NCBI GenBank assembly: GCA_016841625.1
Contig: JAENYU010000008.1
Span: forward strand, 63,634-127,633
Source of the DNA: Methanobacteriota archaeon
GTDB lineage: Archaea > Halobacteriota > Methanosarcinia > Methanosarcinales > Methanosarcinaceae
Direction of reading: 5' to 3'
Length of the DNA stretch: 64,000 nucleotides
Shown here: positions 17,464 through 25,562 of the stretch, piece after piece
Layout of the letters: each line of letters opens with the position of its first letter
Position numbering within the stretch: the stretch's first letter is position 1
Notes under the pieces: generated by a model
The model's database searches: none
Seen by the model: the letters and a program-made list of their open reading frames with translations, nothing else
Told to the model about the DNA's origin: nothing
Made by a program: the position numbers and the translations under genes

Positions 17464-18218
17464 AAAGAAGCCTGAAAACCCCAAAGCCAAAGACCCGGGT
17501 AAAGATCTGCGGGCTTCGCAGCCCTGAAGATATCGAACTTGCGAAAAGGGCAGGAGCCGATGCTGTGGGTTTTATCACTGAAGTCCCGGTCGAAAGTCCC
17601 AGGAAACTGGACTCAGACACCGCTGCAGCCCTGGTCGCAAAAGTCCCCGGATGCCTGGACTCCGTAATGGTCATCATGCCGGAAAACGCGGGCAAGGCCC
17701 TGGACCTTATTGAAAAAGTCCGGCCCGACATCGTGCAGATCCATTCGGGACTTCCCCTCCCTGAACTGGAAACCGTAAGGGAAAATACGGATATCCCGAT
17801 CATAAAAGCCCTCTCCGTGCCTGTCGGCCTGGGGGCTTCAAAGTTCCGGGACCTTGTCGAGCGGCTCCTTGAGGAGGTCCGTGAGCTGGAAGAAGCCGGG
17901 GCTGTGGACTGTATCCTCCTTGATTCAGGGACAGCCGGGGCTGTGGACTGTATCCTCCTTGATTCAGGGACAGCCGGGAAAACGGGGGGCACCGGGAGTG
18001 TCCACGACTGGGAACTGAGCCGGCAAATTGCCGAAGAAAGCCTTATGCCCCTGATCCTTGCCGGCGGGTTAAAACCCGAAAATGTTCGGGAAGCCGTAAA
18101 GACCGTTTCCCCGTATGCAGTTGATACTGCCTCCGGGGTCGAGACCGGAAGACAGAAAGATGCCCTGAAAATCAGGAGCTTTATTGAAGAAGTGAGGTGC
18201 GCCGATGCTTTCCTTTGA
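17460..18218 (+). CDS. trpF: Phosphoribosylanthranilate isomerase with internal duplication
   Basis: The enzyme isomerises phosphoribosylanthranilate for the trp pathway. The catalytic Cys is in TRVKICGLRSPEDIELAKRAGADAVGFI. The strand VDCILLDSGT, which carries the general-acid Asp, occurs twice in a row because of a perfect 39-base (13-codon) tandem duplication at 17895-17972. GGTGSVHDWELSRQIAE and LAGGLKPENVREAV follow, then DTASGVETGRQKD. The protein is 252 residues, above the usual 200-220, because of the duplication plus a Ser/Glu-rich region before it. The frame is kept, so a full protein is made, but an extra strand or loop must be accommodated next to the active site. ATGA overlap with trpD; 14-base overlap with trpE. 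Confidence 0.93.
   Translation: MKRSLKTPKPKTRVKICGLRSPEDIELAKRAGADAVGFITEVPVESPRKLDSDTAAALVAKVPGCLDSVMVIMPENAGKALDLIEKVRPDIVQIHSGLPLPELETVRENTDIPIIKALSVPVGLGASKFRDLVERLLEEVRELEEAGAVDCILLDSGTAGAVDCILLDSGTAGKTGGTGSVHDWELSRQIAEESLMPLILAGGLKPENVREAVKTVSPYAVDTASGVETGRQKDALKIRSFIEEVRCADAFL
17895..17972 (+). repeat. Perfect 39-bp tandem duplication inside trpF
   Basis: The units 17895-17933 and 17934-17972 are identical and in frame. Each encodes AGAVDCILLDSGT. Perfect identity points to a recent event or an assembly artefact. Confidence 0.95.
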
Positions 18219-19914
18219 CCCTGGAAAAGAAGAATTTGAAAAACTTGTCTCAGGGCTTGAAAAGCCCGTCATCGTCCAGCTCCTGGCAAAAGTGGATTCA
18301 GCCCGGGTCCGGAACTGCACCCCCCTGCAGCTTTACCGGACCCTCCGGAGCCTGCAGAGCGCGGGGTCCCGGGGCTACTCTTACCTGCTGGAATCCGTGG
18401 AAAAAGAAAAGACAAAGGCAAGGTACTCCTTTGTCGGAAGCGACCCTGACGCCGTACTGACCATAACAGACAGGGAAATGAGTGTTGAGCTCCTGAACCC
18501 GGAAGCCTCCGGGCTTTTCGAGCAGGTCCGCAAGGAAATCACGGAGGTTTGCAGGCCTCTGGAAGCGGGAGAAAATACCATCAGGGCAGCAGTCCCACCC
18601 GGGAAAGACCTTTTCGACGCTCTCCGCCTTGCTTTTCCCACTGCAGACGGGGTAAGCCTTTTGAATGCTAAGCGTTTTGACAGGCAGACCTTCCTGGGAG
18701 GTGCAATCGGCTTTACAGCCTATGATGCAATCTATGACAGCTGGCTGGACACCGGGAAAGGTTTTGAGTCCGACGTCCCCGAACTTCAGTATCTGCTGGT
18801 CTCTAGAAGTTTTGTCTTCGATCACCTGACTGGAGACATCTACATCGTGCTCACACCCTTCGTAAGTCCCGGCTCAGACCCGGAAGCTCTTTACGGACAG
18901 GCAGTTTCGGAAGCAGGAAAATTGTACTCCCTGCTTGAAAAAGCAGTGGGTGAGGAAGAAGAAGGCACGTACGAAGGTACGGAAGAAGAAGTGGAAGAAG
19001 AAAAGGAAAGCAGTGCGGAAGAAAACTGTATGAAAGGACCTGCCGCACTTTCAAGAACTTCGCCCCCTGCCCCGGCTCCCGGTGTTGAAGAATCGGAAAG
19101 AGCGGGATTTGAAGCGTCGGTGATCCAGGCTAAAGAACACATTTTTGCAGGGGACATTTTCCAGGTGGTCCTTTCCCGGAAACGGGAGTTTCAGCTTGAG
19201 CAGTCCCCCTTCGAGCTGTACGGACAGCTCCGGACAATCAACCCGAGCCCCTACATGTACCTCTTTGAGTTCGGGGACCTCGCAATCGTAGGGGCAAGCC
19301 CCGAAACCTTGCTTACTGTCCACGAACGCACCCTGATCACAAACCCGATAGCAGGCACCTGCCCCAGAGGTAAAACCGGAGCCGAAGATGAGGAGCTGGC
19401 AGCCCGGATGCTCGGGGATGAAAAGGAAAGGGCTGAGCACGTGATGCTGGTAGACCTCGGACGAAACGATGTCCGGATGGTGGCGGAAAGCGGCTCTGTT
19501 AAGGTTTCCGATTACATGAAGGTCCTGAAATATTCCCATGTCCAGCATATCGAAAGTACGGTTTTGGGAAAACTCAGGCCCGAATGCGACCAGTTCGATG
19601 CCTTCAGGGCGGTCTTTCCCGCAGGGACCCTTTCCGGAGCCCCTAAAATCCGGGCCATGGAGATCATTTCCGAACTTGAAAATTCCCCCAGGGGTGTCTA
19701 CGGGGGAGGGGTCGGGTACTACAGCTGGAATGGCGATGCGGACTTTGCAATCGTGATTCGGACCGTGCTTGTCAGGGGAAACCTGGCTTCCGTGCAGGCA
19801 GGAGCAGGGATTGTTGCGGATTCGGACCCGGCATACGAGTTTCGGGAAACTGAAAGGAAAATGGCTGCCATGCTCAGGGCTATAGAGGTAGGGTCTGAAC
19901 CGGGAAAAACTTGA
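18205..19914 (+). CDS. trpE: Anthranilate synthase component I
   Basis: A 569-residue chorismate-utilising enzyme that, with TrpG, makes anthranilate. The N-terminal part has the tryptophan-binding feedback segment YLLESVEKEKTKARYSFVG. The catalytic C-terminal domain has DIFQVVLSRKREFQLEQSPFELYGQLRTINPSPYMYLFEF, ETLLTVHERTLITNPIAGTCPRG, HVMLVDLGRNDVRMVAESGSVKV, FPAGTLSGAPKIRAMEII and the final QAGAGIVADSDPAYEFRET. An acidic low-complexity insert (GEEEEGTYEGTEEEVEEEKE) near residues 250-275 separates the two parts and lengthens the protein. The ATG at 18205 follows GAGGTG and lies inside the end of trpF. Five copies of a 14-bp repeat follow the gene. Confidence 0.95.
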   Translation: MLSFDPGKEEFEKLVSGLEKPVIVQLLAKVDSARVRNCTPLQLYRTLRSLQSAGSRGYSYLLESVEKEKTKARYSFVGSDPDAVLTITDREMSVELLNPEASGLFEQVRKEITEVCRPLEAGENTIRAAVPPGKDLFDALRLAFPTADGVSLLNAKRFDRQTFLGGAIGFTAYDAIYDSWLDTGKGFESDVPELQYLLVSRSFVFDHLTGDIYIVLTPFVSPGSDPEALYGQAVSEAGKLYSLLEKAVGEEEEGTYEGTEEEVEEEKESSAEENCMKGPAALSRTSPPAPAPGVEESERAGFEASVIQAKEHIFAGDIFQVVLSRKREFQLEQSPFELYGQLRTINPSPYMYLFEFGDLAIVGASPETLLTVHERTLITNPIAGTCPRGKTGAEDEELAARMLGDEKERAEHVMLVDLGRNDVRMVAESGSVKVSDYMKVLKYSHVQHIESTVLGKLRPECDQFDAFRAVFPAGTLSGAPKIRAMEIISELENSPRGVYGGGVGYYSWNGDADFAIVIRTVLVRGNLASVQAGAGIVADSDPAYEFRETERKMAAMLRAIEVGSEPGKT

Positions 19915-19931
19915 GCAGGAAAGAGTCCGAT

Positions 19932-20001
19932 CTGAAAAAGCCAAACTGAAAAAGCCAAACTGAAAAAGCCAAACTGAAAAAGCCAAACTGAAAAAGCCAA
20001 A
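19932..20001. repeat. 14-bp tandem repeat between trpE and trpG
   Basis: Five copies of ctgaaaaagccaaa directly follow the trpE stop codon and precede the trpG ribosome binding site by about 40 bases. It lies inside the operon mRNA and could affect processing, but nothing more can be said. Confidence 0.9.
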
Positions 20002-20055
20002 ATGAAAAAACCGAGAGAGAATTCTGGAAAATGAGTTTGAGAGGAGGCGTTATTA

Positions 20056-20760
20056 ATGAAGGTGGTTTTCATAAACAACAGGGATTCCTTCGTATGGAAC
20101 CTTGTGGATTACATTTCATATTTTGAAAAGGATACCGTTGTTCTCCCGAACACGGTCACAGTCGAGGAAGTAAGAGCCCTCAATCCCGATGCGCTGGTAA
20201 TTTCCCCTGGCCCGGGCAACCCCTCGGACCCGAAGGACATAGGGAGCTGCATAGACATAATCCGGGAACTGGGGCAGGAAATCCCCCTGCTTGGGGTCTG
20301 TCTCGGGCACCAGGCTATCAATTTCACATTCGGAGGGACGGTCAGGAGAAGCAAGGCAGGTCCGGTACACGGGAAAAGTTCACAGATCCTGCACAGCAGT
20401 TCCTCGCTTTTTGGAAAGATGGGGGAAACATTTGAAGCCGGACGCTATCATTCCCTGGAGATCGGAGACACGGCCCCAGGGCTTCGGATTACAGCCAGGG
20501 CAGAAGACGGGAGCATCATGGCAGTAGAACATGAAAAGTACCCGATATACGGCCTCCAGTTCCACCCGGAATCCGTGCTAACCCCCAACGGGCTGAAAAT
20601 AATTGAGAGTTTCCTGGAAATTGCCAGGAGCTTTGAAAAAGAGGGGAAAAACTGTAAAAAAGAAGCTAGTGAATTCGAAAAAGGTAGTAAATTCGGAAAA
20701 GATAGCCAGCTTCTGGAAGCTGGCAATGAGCTTTTCCAGGCGCCTGTTCAGCAGGAATGA
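20056..20760 (+). CDS. trpG: Anthranilate synthase component II (glutamine amidotransferase)
   Basis: A 234-residue class I glutamine amidotransferase that supplies ammonia to TrpE. The nucleophile is Cys82 in LLGVCLGHQAINFTFGG, and the His-Glu pair lies in YGLQFHPESVLTPNG. The oxyanion segment VISPGPGNPSDPKDIG is present. The ATG at 20056 follows GAGGAGGCG. After the normal domain ends (IIESFLEIARSF) there is an extra tail of about 45 residues rich in Lys, Glu and Ser with a repeated (E)FxKxxKxGK pattern, absent from typical TrpG, probably grown by slippage. It is the last gene of the trp operon. It ends five bases from the convergent repeat-protein gene. Confidence 0.94.
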   Translation: MKVVFINNRDSFVWNLVDYISYFEKDTVVLPNTVTVEEVRALNPDALVISPGPGNPSDPKDIGSCIDIIRELGQEIPLLGVCLGHQAINFTFGGTVRRSKAGPVHGKSSQILHSSSSLFGKMGETFEAGRYHSLEIGDTAPGLRITARAEDGSIMAVEHEKYPIYGLQFHPESVLTPNGLKIIESFLEIARSFEKEGKNCKKEASEFEKGSKFGKDSQLLEAGNELFQAPVQQE

Positions 20761-20765
20761 CCCCT

Positions 20766-21524
20766 TTATTTTTCTTCTGCTTTTTCGGATTCTTCGTCCT
20801 CTTCTTCAGGCAATTCTTCCCCGGTTTCCCCTTCAAAGAATTCTTCCTCGGTAAATTCCTCATTGGGCCGGCCCTCGTAGCCTGCAGGCTGGAGGTTCTG
20901 CAGTTCTGCAAACTCCCCTACGGTTTTAGCAATCAGGCTCGGGTATACCTCGATCTGTTCCCTCTTCAAAAAATCATTTTCTTCGGAGGCTTTTATAATT
21001 TCCTCGCGGGCAGCTTTTGCGTCCCTACTTAAGTCCTCAAGGTCCTGCTTTTCGGAGAGGTAAGCCACCTCTTCGAGGGAAAGGGTTGTCCAGAGGGTCA
21101 CTACTTCCATCTTCTTCTCAACTGCTCCCATTCCTATTATCTTGAGGGTATCAACTGAATCTGCTACCGCTTCTTTCATCTGGAACTGGGCAGCGCCTTT
21201 TCCGAGCTCCTGCACGGCTCTTGCAAAGGACCAGAGAGCATTTGAGTAATTCTTCTCCAGACTCCCTTCGGCAAGAGGTTTAATAGCCTTCAATGCAGTC
21301 ACTGTTACTTCATCGAGCCTTTTCTTGACAGCTCTGTTCCCGATATTCCTGATCGAGATTACGACTCTTTTCAGGTCATTCTCAAATTCCCCTTTGAGCA
21401 GCTCTTCCCCAAATTCCCTGAGATAATCAATGTTCTGGATTGCGTCGTATTCATTATTTTCCCTTACCGCTTTTTCTCCAGCGTCTCCAAGTTCTATAGC
21501 TCTTTGTTCATTTAACGAGAACAT
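20766..21524 (-). CDS. 23-residue helical-repeat protein, paralogue 1
   Basis: A 252-residue protein of a family I do not recognise, the most divergent of five same-strand paralogues (20766-26420). The shared N-terminus is MFSLNEQRAIELGDAGEKAV. Next comes the common RVVISIRNIGNRAV segment, and then four consecutive 23-residue repeats starting at GNRAVKK, AEGSLEK, GKGAAQF and GMGAVEK, each with Gly1, Ala4, Leu/Met near 9 and hydrophobic residues at 16, 20 and 23. An alpha-helical solenoid is the natural reading. The C-terminus differs from its sisters: a Lys/Glu helix and a very acidic tail (about 40 residues, mostly Glu). The ATG at 21524 follows AGGGGTT; the frame is open to 21557 with only a TTG. 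No signal peptide, so probably cytoplasmic. Confidence 0.8.
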   Translation of the reverse strand: MFSLNEQRAIELGDAGEKAVRENNEYDAIQNIDYLREFGEELLKGEFENDLKRVVISIRNIGNRAVKKRLDEVTVTALKAIKPLAEGSLEKNYSNALWSFARAVQELGKGAAQFQMKEAVADSVDTLKIIGMGAVEKKMEVVTLWTTLSLEEVAYLSEKQDLEDLSRDAKAAREEIIKASEENDFLKREQIEVYPSLIAKTVGEFAELQNLQPAGYEGRPNEEFTEEEFFEGETGEELPEEEDEESEKAEEK

Positions 21525-21895
21525 TTCTAAACCCCTATCCAATTTAATTCTGCTCAAAACGTTAGATATTGAATAATTTGCTTACATCTTATTTGCTTAC
21601 TGTGATATTAGCCTTCCTATATTTTTAGAGATATAATCGTCTTAAAAGGGATTATATCCTGAAAAAAGGAATTTCAGACCTCTAAAATAAAATATCTTGT
21701 AATGTTAGTGTCGAAACCAGGAGGCCCTTAAAGCGCCTCTGAAAAGAAAGTATCGAGAATGCTCCAAAATCACTAAGAAGTATTTCGGACAGGTTTCTCA
21801 AATTTATTAAGCCTTAAAGCTTCCGAACCCAAAATTCCTGAACTCGAAAGCTCCTAATTCGAAAACCTCTGACCCAGAATGCTTCAAGCAACCTT
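21525..21895. other. Spacer between repeat-protein genes 1 and 2
   Basis: A 371-base AT-rich spacer. It contains an inverted repeat gGAGGCcct...GCGCCTC (about 21720-21740) and a short degenerate repeat (aactcgaaagctcctaattcgaaaacctct) near 21840-21870. No gene seen. It probably holds the promoter of paralogue 1. Confidence 0.4.
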
Positions 21896-22825
21896 TTATC
21901 GGACTTCGGCAAACTGGGCATAAACCTTTTCGTGCAACCTCCTGATTTCCTCCGCATTCCGCTTCAGTTTTGTACGCGGAACCTTTATATCCAGAAAAGA
22001 ATCAAGCAGGCACTCGGCCGAAAGCATGGTATTTCCAAGGTAACCCGCTTCAGCGTTTTTCCTGACAGTCTCGATAGAGAGCGCCGCCTGAGCAGCGGCA
22101 AGTTCCAGGTTCTTCCGGGAAGAAAGTTTTCCGAGTTCTCCTAGACAGTGGAGAGGGGTGCATGTTTCCTCGCAAATTCTCCGCTCTTTAGACAGACTCT
22201 TCTTTTTCTTTATCAGAGCCCAGTTCAGCGCAATCTGAGCGTCTTCTAGCAGGAGTTCGGCGCTTATTACGGCGTTTTCAAGCCCTGCCCCTGCTGCACT
22301 TCTTCCTACATCCCGAATAAGTGAGGGGATATCAGCCTGGAAAGTTTCCAGGTCCTCTTCCCCGGAAAAAGTAGCAATTTCCGTCAGGAGCGACTGGCTG
22401 GTGATGGCGGCTTTTTCCATTCCCTTCCTGGCTGCCTCTTTTCCGACTTCTTTCAGGGTAGTGGCCACAAGCCGGAGAGATACCGGCATTCCACTATGCG
22501 ATGTCTTTTTTCCGAGAATCGCAAGAGCAGAAGCGACAGCTAATACCGTTTCTTCGGTCCCCTTTTTAGTCGCTTCCTGTCCGATTCTTCCCAGAGAAAC
22601 CGATGCATCAAGGAGACATACTGTCAGTCCCTTTTCAACTGCAACTTCACCGAGAGTTTGTATGCAGGAGATCACCTTTTCCGACCCTGCTTCCGGGAAC
22701 TGCCCGACAAATTTGATTCCAAGATCCCCCAGATCGTCGACAACCCGGAGGAGCTGCACTTCATTCCTCTCCCGAACCGCCGATAACCCTAGGTCAAGCA
22801 GCCGAGCTTCTTCTGTTAAAGGCAT
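21896..22825 (-). CDS. 23-residue helical-repeat protein, paralogue 2
   Basis: A 309-residue member of the unrecognised family. The N-terminus MPLTEEARLLDLGLSAVRERNEVQLLR aligns with the sisters. Six 23-residue repeats follow, beginning GEVAVEK, GQEATKK, GKKTSHS, GKEAARK, ATFSGEE and GRSAAGA. A diverged basic segment (KKKKSLSKERRICEET) with two cysteines then interrupts the series, and a final repeat GKLSSRK precedes the shared tail that contains GYLGNTMLSAECLLDSFL. The ATG at 22825 follows a strong GGAGGTG. The protein is soluble and rich in Ala, Leu, Glu and Lys. Spacers of 370 and 350 bases on either side suggest separate transcription. The family position downstream of mtmCB suggests but does not prove a role in methylamine metabolism. 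Confidence 0.8.
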   Translation of the reverse strand: MPLTEEARLLDLGLSAVRERNEVQLLRVVDDLGDLGIKFVGQFPEAGSEKVISCIQTLGEVAVEKGLTVCLLDASVSLGRIGQEATKKGTEETVLAVASALAILGKKTSHSGMPVSLRLVATTLKEVGKEAARKGMEKAAITSQSLLTEIATFSGEEDLETFQADIPSLIRDVGRSAAGAGLENAVISAELLLEDAQIALNWALIKKKKSLSKERRICEETCTPLHCLGELGKLSSRKNLELAAAQAALSIETVRKNAEAGYLGNTMLSAECLLDSFLDIKVPRTKLKRNAEEIRRLHEKVYAQFAEVR

Positions 22826-23178
22826 AATTCACCTCCAATTCCGCAGCCGTTACTACAATTTACGATAAGGCAGGATATTAATTTTTTCATTTTCTTCATT
22901 TTTTTTGTCCTGTAAAAGGCAGCAGCCCCTAAAAAGGGAGACATATTTCAAAGCGAGAGAAGAACCCGGAAGAAAGGAAAAGAAAAAGGGAACAAAAACG
23001 AAAAAGTAAAGAAGAAGGCTGGAGGAAAGAAAAAAAGTTCAAAAAAATAAGAAATTCAAAAGGATAAGAAATTCAAAAAGATAAGAAATTCAAAAAGATA
23101 AGAAATTCAAAAAGATAAGAAATTCAAAAAGATAAAAGGGAAAAAGTTGATTGATGACCTGCAAAGGTTCTTCTATTT
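22826..23178. other. Spacer between repeat-protein genes 2 and 3
   Basis: A 353-base purine-rich spacer containing the 17-bp array at 23046-23130. No gene seen. Confidence 0.4.
23046..23130. repeat. 17-bp tandem repeat
   Basis: Five copies of gataagaaattcaaaaa (first one imperfect) lie just beyond the stop codon of paralogue 3 (minus strand). Confidence 0.9.
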
Positions 23179-24063
23179 TCACATTTTGGAAAGGATTTTT
23201 TCGTGTAGTTCCTTTACTTTTTGCAGCTTCTCCATGCTTTCTTCAGTCTCAGTAATTCCACCACTTTCGAAGTTTTCAAGGATGATTTCTGTCACAATTG
23301 AAGAATTCGTTAGGACGTTCTCTTCAGCCTGAACTTTTAAGGTCTCAAGCGTCCACTGGCTCTGAAGTACAGCACCCTGCATGTCCTTCTTCAGGGAAAG
23401 CTTTCCGATCTCTTCAACCGAGAGGGCGGTTGAACTGAGAGCTTCATCTAAGTATTGTTTCGAAGCCAGTGTGCCAAGTTCCTCAAGCAGGAGGAGTACA
23501 CTGAGAGCTTCGGTCTCAAGCTCTTTTCCGGCAGCATTTCTTCCGATTTCTCCGAGGAAAGTTAGCACATTGATCAGCGCTTCTTCCAGGCCCTGTTTGC
23601 CTGCAGCCATACCTATTTCCCTGAAGATCAAAGCCATGGTAACCGTTTCTTCCATGCTCTGCTGCCCGGAAGAGGCTTTTCTGATTTCCATCAGGGTCGT
23701 TACCGCAACCTTTGGGGCTGTCCCGAGCTCGTTTACCGCAGCTTTCTTCCCGAGTCTTCCTATCGACGCGACGGCTTTTTCCACAGCAGATTCAAACCCT
23801 TTTTCTGCTGCTGCCTTTGCCAGGTTCCCCAGAGCCAGGGTGGAATTGATCGTAACGAGTTCAAGTTTTGTCTCTGCAGCCAGCTCCCCGATATCATCGA
23901 TGGAGAGGATTACCCTCTCGGCATCGGCCTCTTCATTTTCCGTGATGAAGTCTGCCGCAATTCCTGTAAGGGAATCCAGTGCCTGGAAAACCCGGCTCTC
24001 ATCCTTTTCTTCAACCGAGGTTAAACCCACATCCATGGCATCTGCTTCGTTCAATGTTATCAT
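23179..24063 (-). CDS. 23-residue helical-repeat protein, paralogue 3
   Basis: A 294-residue member of the family and the most regular one. After the N-terminus MITLNEADAMDVGLTSVEEKDESRV and the shared segment DAERVILSIDDI, eight uninterrupted units of exactly 23 residues begin with GELAAET, AKAAAEK, GKKAAVN, RKASSGQ, GMAAGKQ, GRNAAGK, GTLASKQ and GKLSLKK. The usual pattern is Gly1, Ala4, Leu/Met9, Ala12, Ala or Val16, Leu20 and Ile/Val/Leu23. The tail (ENVLTNSSIVTEIILENFES, then a Glu/Lys helix) matches the sisters. No cysteine-rich motif, membrane segment or catalytic signature is visible, so a scaffold or protein-binding role is the most economical guess. The ATG at 24063 follows GAGGGG. 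Confidence 0.82.
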   Translation of the reverse strand: MITLNEADAMDVGLTSVEEKDESRVFQALDSLTGIAADFITENEEADAERVILSIDDIGELAAETKLELVTINSTLALGNLAKAAAEKGFESAVEKAVASIGRLGKKAAVNELGTAPKVAVTTLMEIRKASSGQQSMEETVTMALIFREIGMAAGKQGLEEALINVLTFLGEIGRNAAGKELETEALSVLLLLEELGTLASKQYLDEALSSTALSVEEIGKLSLKKDMQGAVLQSQWTLETLKVQAEENVLTNSSIVTEIILENFESGGITETEESMEKLQKVKELHEKILSKM

Positions 24064-24560
24064 TTTCTTTTTCCCCTCTTGTCAGGTTTGTCTAAATATT
24101 ATGAACTATTCTGAAGATTTCGATATTTTTCAGGCTCGGCCTGCTGAATGCTTCTTTGCCCTTGCAAGTAAGTAATTTCAACAATTTTACAGTTTTGATT
24201 CCGGTTTATTCTATGAAGTTCTGAGGTTATTAGTGTTGCTATATATCGTGGAAATGCTCGGAGTGTGAGATCTGCCTCCTACCACATGGCCTGAACTTTC
24301 GGGGGGGAGCTGCAGAGGCAGTGAATGAACAATGAGGGAAAAAGCTTTCATGAGCCCGTGGACAGTAAATGGAAATGGAGGGAAAGAGGCTATTCAGGGT
24401 TCTAAGCCGAAAAAAACAGCATGTCAGATCTTCAGGAATCGTAGAGCCGTTAATCAAATAAGAAGAGGAAGTTTCCCGGTAGGGTAGAGCATGGAATCTT
24501 TTTCAGCCGCCAGGTAAATGGAATTGCCTGCCCGGAGGCATTGAGAAGCGCTAAAAAACC
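24064..24560. other. Spacer with possible decayed reading frame
   Basis: A 497-base spacer. On the plus strand near 24240-24330 a frame reads WKCSECEICLLPHGLNFRGG to a stop, and a second frame continues from about 24330 to 24486 (KAFMSPWTVNGNGGKE...). Two CxxC-like pairs and broken frames recall the end of a TnpB-type transposase, but I could not establish homology. The promoter of paralogue 3 should lie at the left end. Confidence 0.25.
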
Positions 24561-25400
24561 TTATTTATCCAGGGTTTCTGCTTCATTTATCAGTTCAGTG
24601 CAATTCAAAACTTCAAGGGCTATTTTTGCCGTAAGTACATGACTTACCATGTATTTCTCATCAGTTTCGATTCTTATATTCTCAAGGGAATAGGCAGCTC
24701 GGATGACAGCACTATCAAGGGATTCGTTTTCAACATCCTGAGCTCCACTTTCCGAAGGGAAAGATTCACTTTTCATCGGATTTTCCTTTACGGAATGGGT
24801 AAGTAAAAACCCGAAAACTTCAGAAAAATCGTCCGAAATAAAGGATGCTTCCTCATGGGCCAGGGGGAACAGCAGAATTCCCGGCATAATGGGGACGATT
24901 CCTCCGTCATCCGGACCTCTGGATGCGGAATACCCGCACATGCTCTTACCTACCATTCCGAGAGCCAGGGCCGCAGTCAGAGCTTCACCTTTCTTATTTT
25001 GCAGGGAAGCAGAATTAACTATTTCCCCCAGGTATGCCACCGCAACCTTCACCGCAGCTTCCATATCCTGTCCTGCTGCAGCTTTTCCAATTGTACAGAA
25101 GGAATGAAGAATACTCTGGCTTGTATCTGTCATCTCCTTTCCCCTGGCAGCTTTTGCCATCCGGCCCAGGGAGATAAGGGAAATGAAGACCCCGGCTTCC
25201 ATCCTATGAAGGGCGGCAGCGTTCCCTATATGTTTTATACAGGTGACCGCTCTTTTGGCATCGGGATCCAGTCTCCTGTTTATGTACTCTGTACCGCGCT
25301 CGGTCAGGAAATCGATAGATCTGAGCACTCCCAATTCATCTTTTTCCTTAACCGAGCTTAAACCAAGGTCTGTTGCCCTGGACTCATTCAAGATGGACAT
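24561..25400 (-). CDS. 23-residue helical-repeat protein, paralogue 4
   Basis: A 279-residue family member. The N-terminus MSILNESRATDLGLSSVKEKDELGVLRSID and the segment DAKRAVTCIKHI match the sisters. Four regular 23-residue repeats begin GNAAALH, AKAARGK, GKAAAGQ and VNSASLQ. The series is then broken by about 90 residues unlike the other members (GKSMCGYSASRGPDDGGIV, then a Phe/Ser/Glu-rich stretch), as if several repeats were replaced or have diverged. The shared C-terminus returns with SAVIRAAYSLENIRIETDEKYMVSHVLTAKIALEVL. The ATG at 25400 follows AGAGGAT. The broken middle may reflect relaxed selection or a changed partner. Confidence 0.78.
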   Translation of the reverse strand: MSILNESRATDLGLSSVKEKDELGVLRSIDFLTERGTEYINRRLDPDAKRAVTCIKHIGNAAALHRMEAGVFISLISLGRMAKAARGKEMTDTSQSILHSFCTIGKAAAGQDMEAAVKVAVAYLGEIVNSASLQNKKGEALTAALALGMVGKSMCGYSASRGPDDGGIVPIMPGILLFPLAHEEASFISDDFSEVFGFLLTHSVKENPMKSESFPSESGAQDVENESLDSAVIRAAYSLENIRIETDEKYMVSHVLTAKIALEVLNCTELINEAETLDK

Positions 25401-25562
25401 GTATAATCCTCTTTAAGTTATCAGCAGGTGCAGATGAAAGACTGACCGCCGGGTTTTCTGGCAGTTTCCATGCTCCTCCACAGTGAAAATGCAGGTCTCA
25501 TGGACCTTTCCGAACTGCCACTTCCCTTTTTGTGAAGTTCGTTCAGCGTTCTCTTCCGGGCA

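Noticed and set aside
24239-24457. Possible transposase remnant
   Set aside because: Only short CxxC-like pairs in broken frames; homology could not be supported, so it is mentioned only as spacer content.
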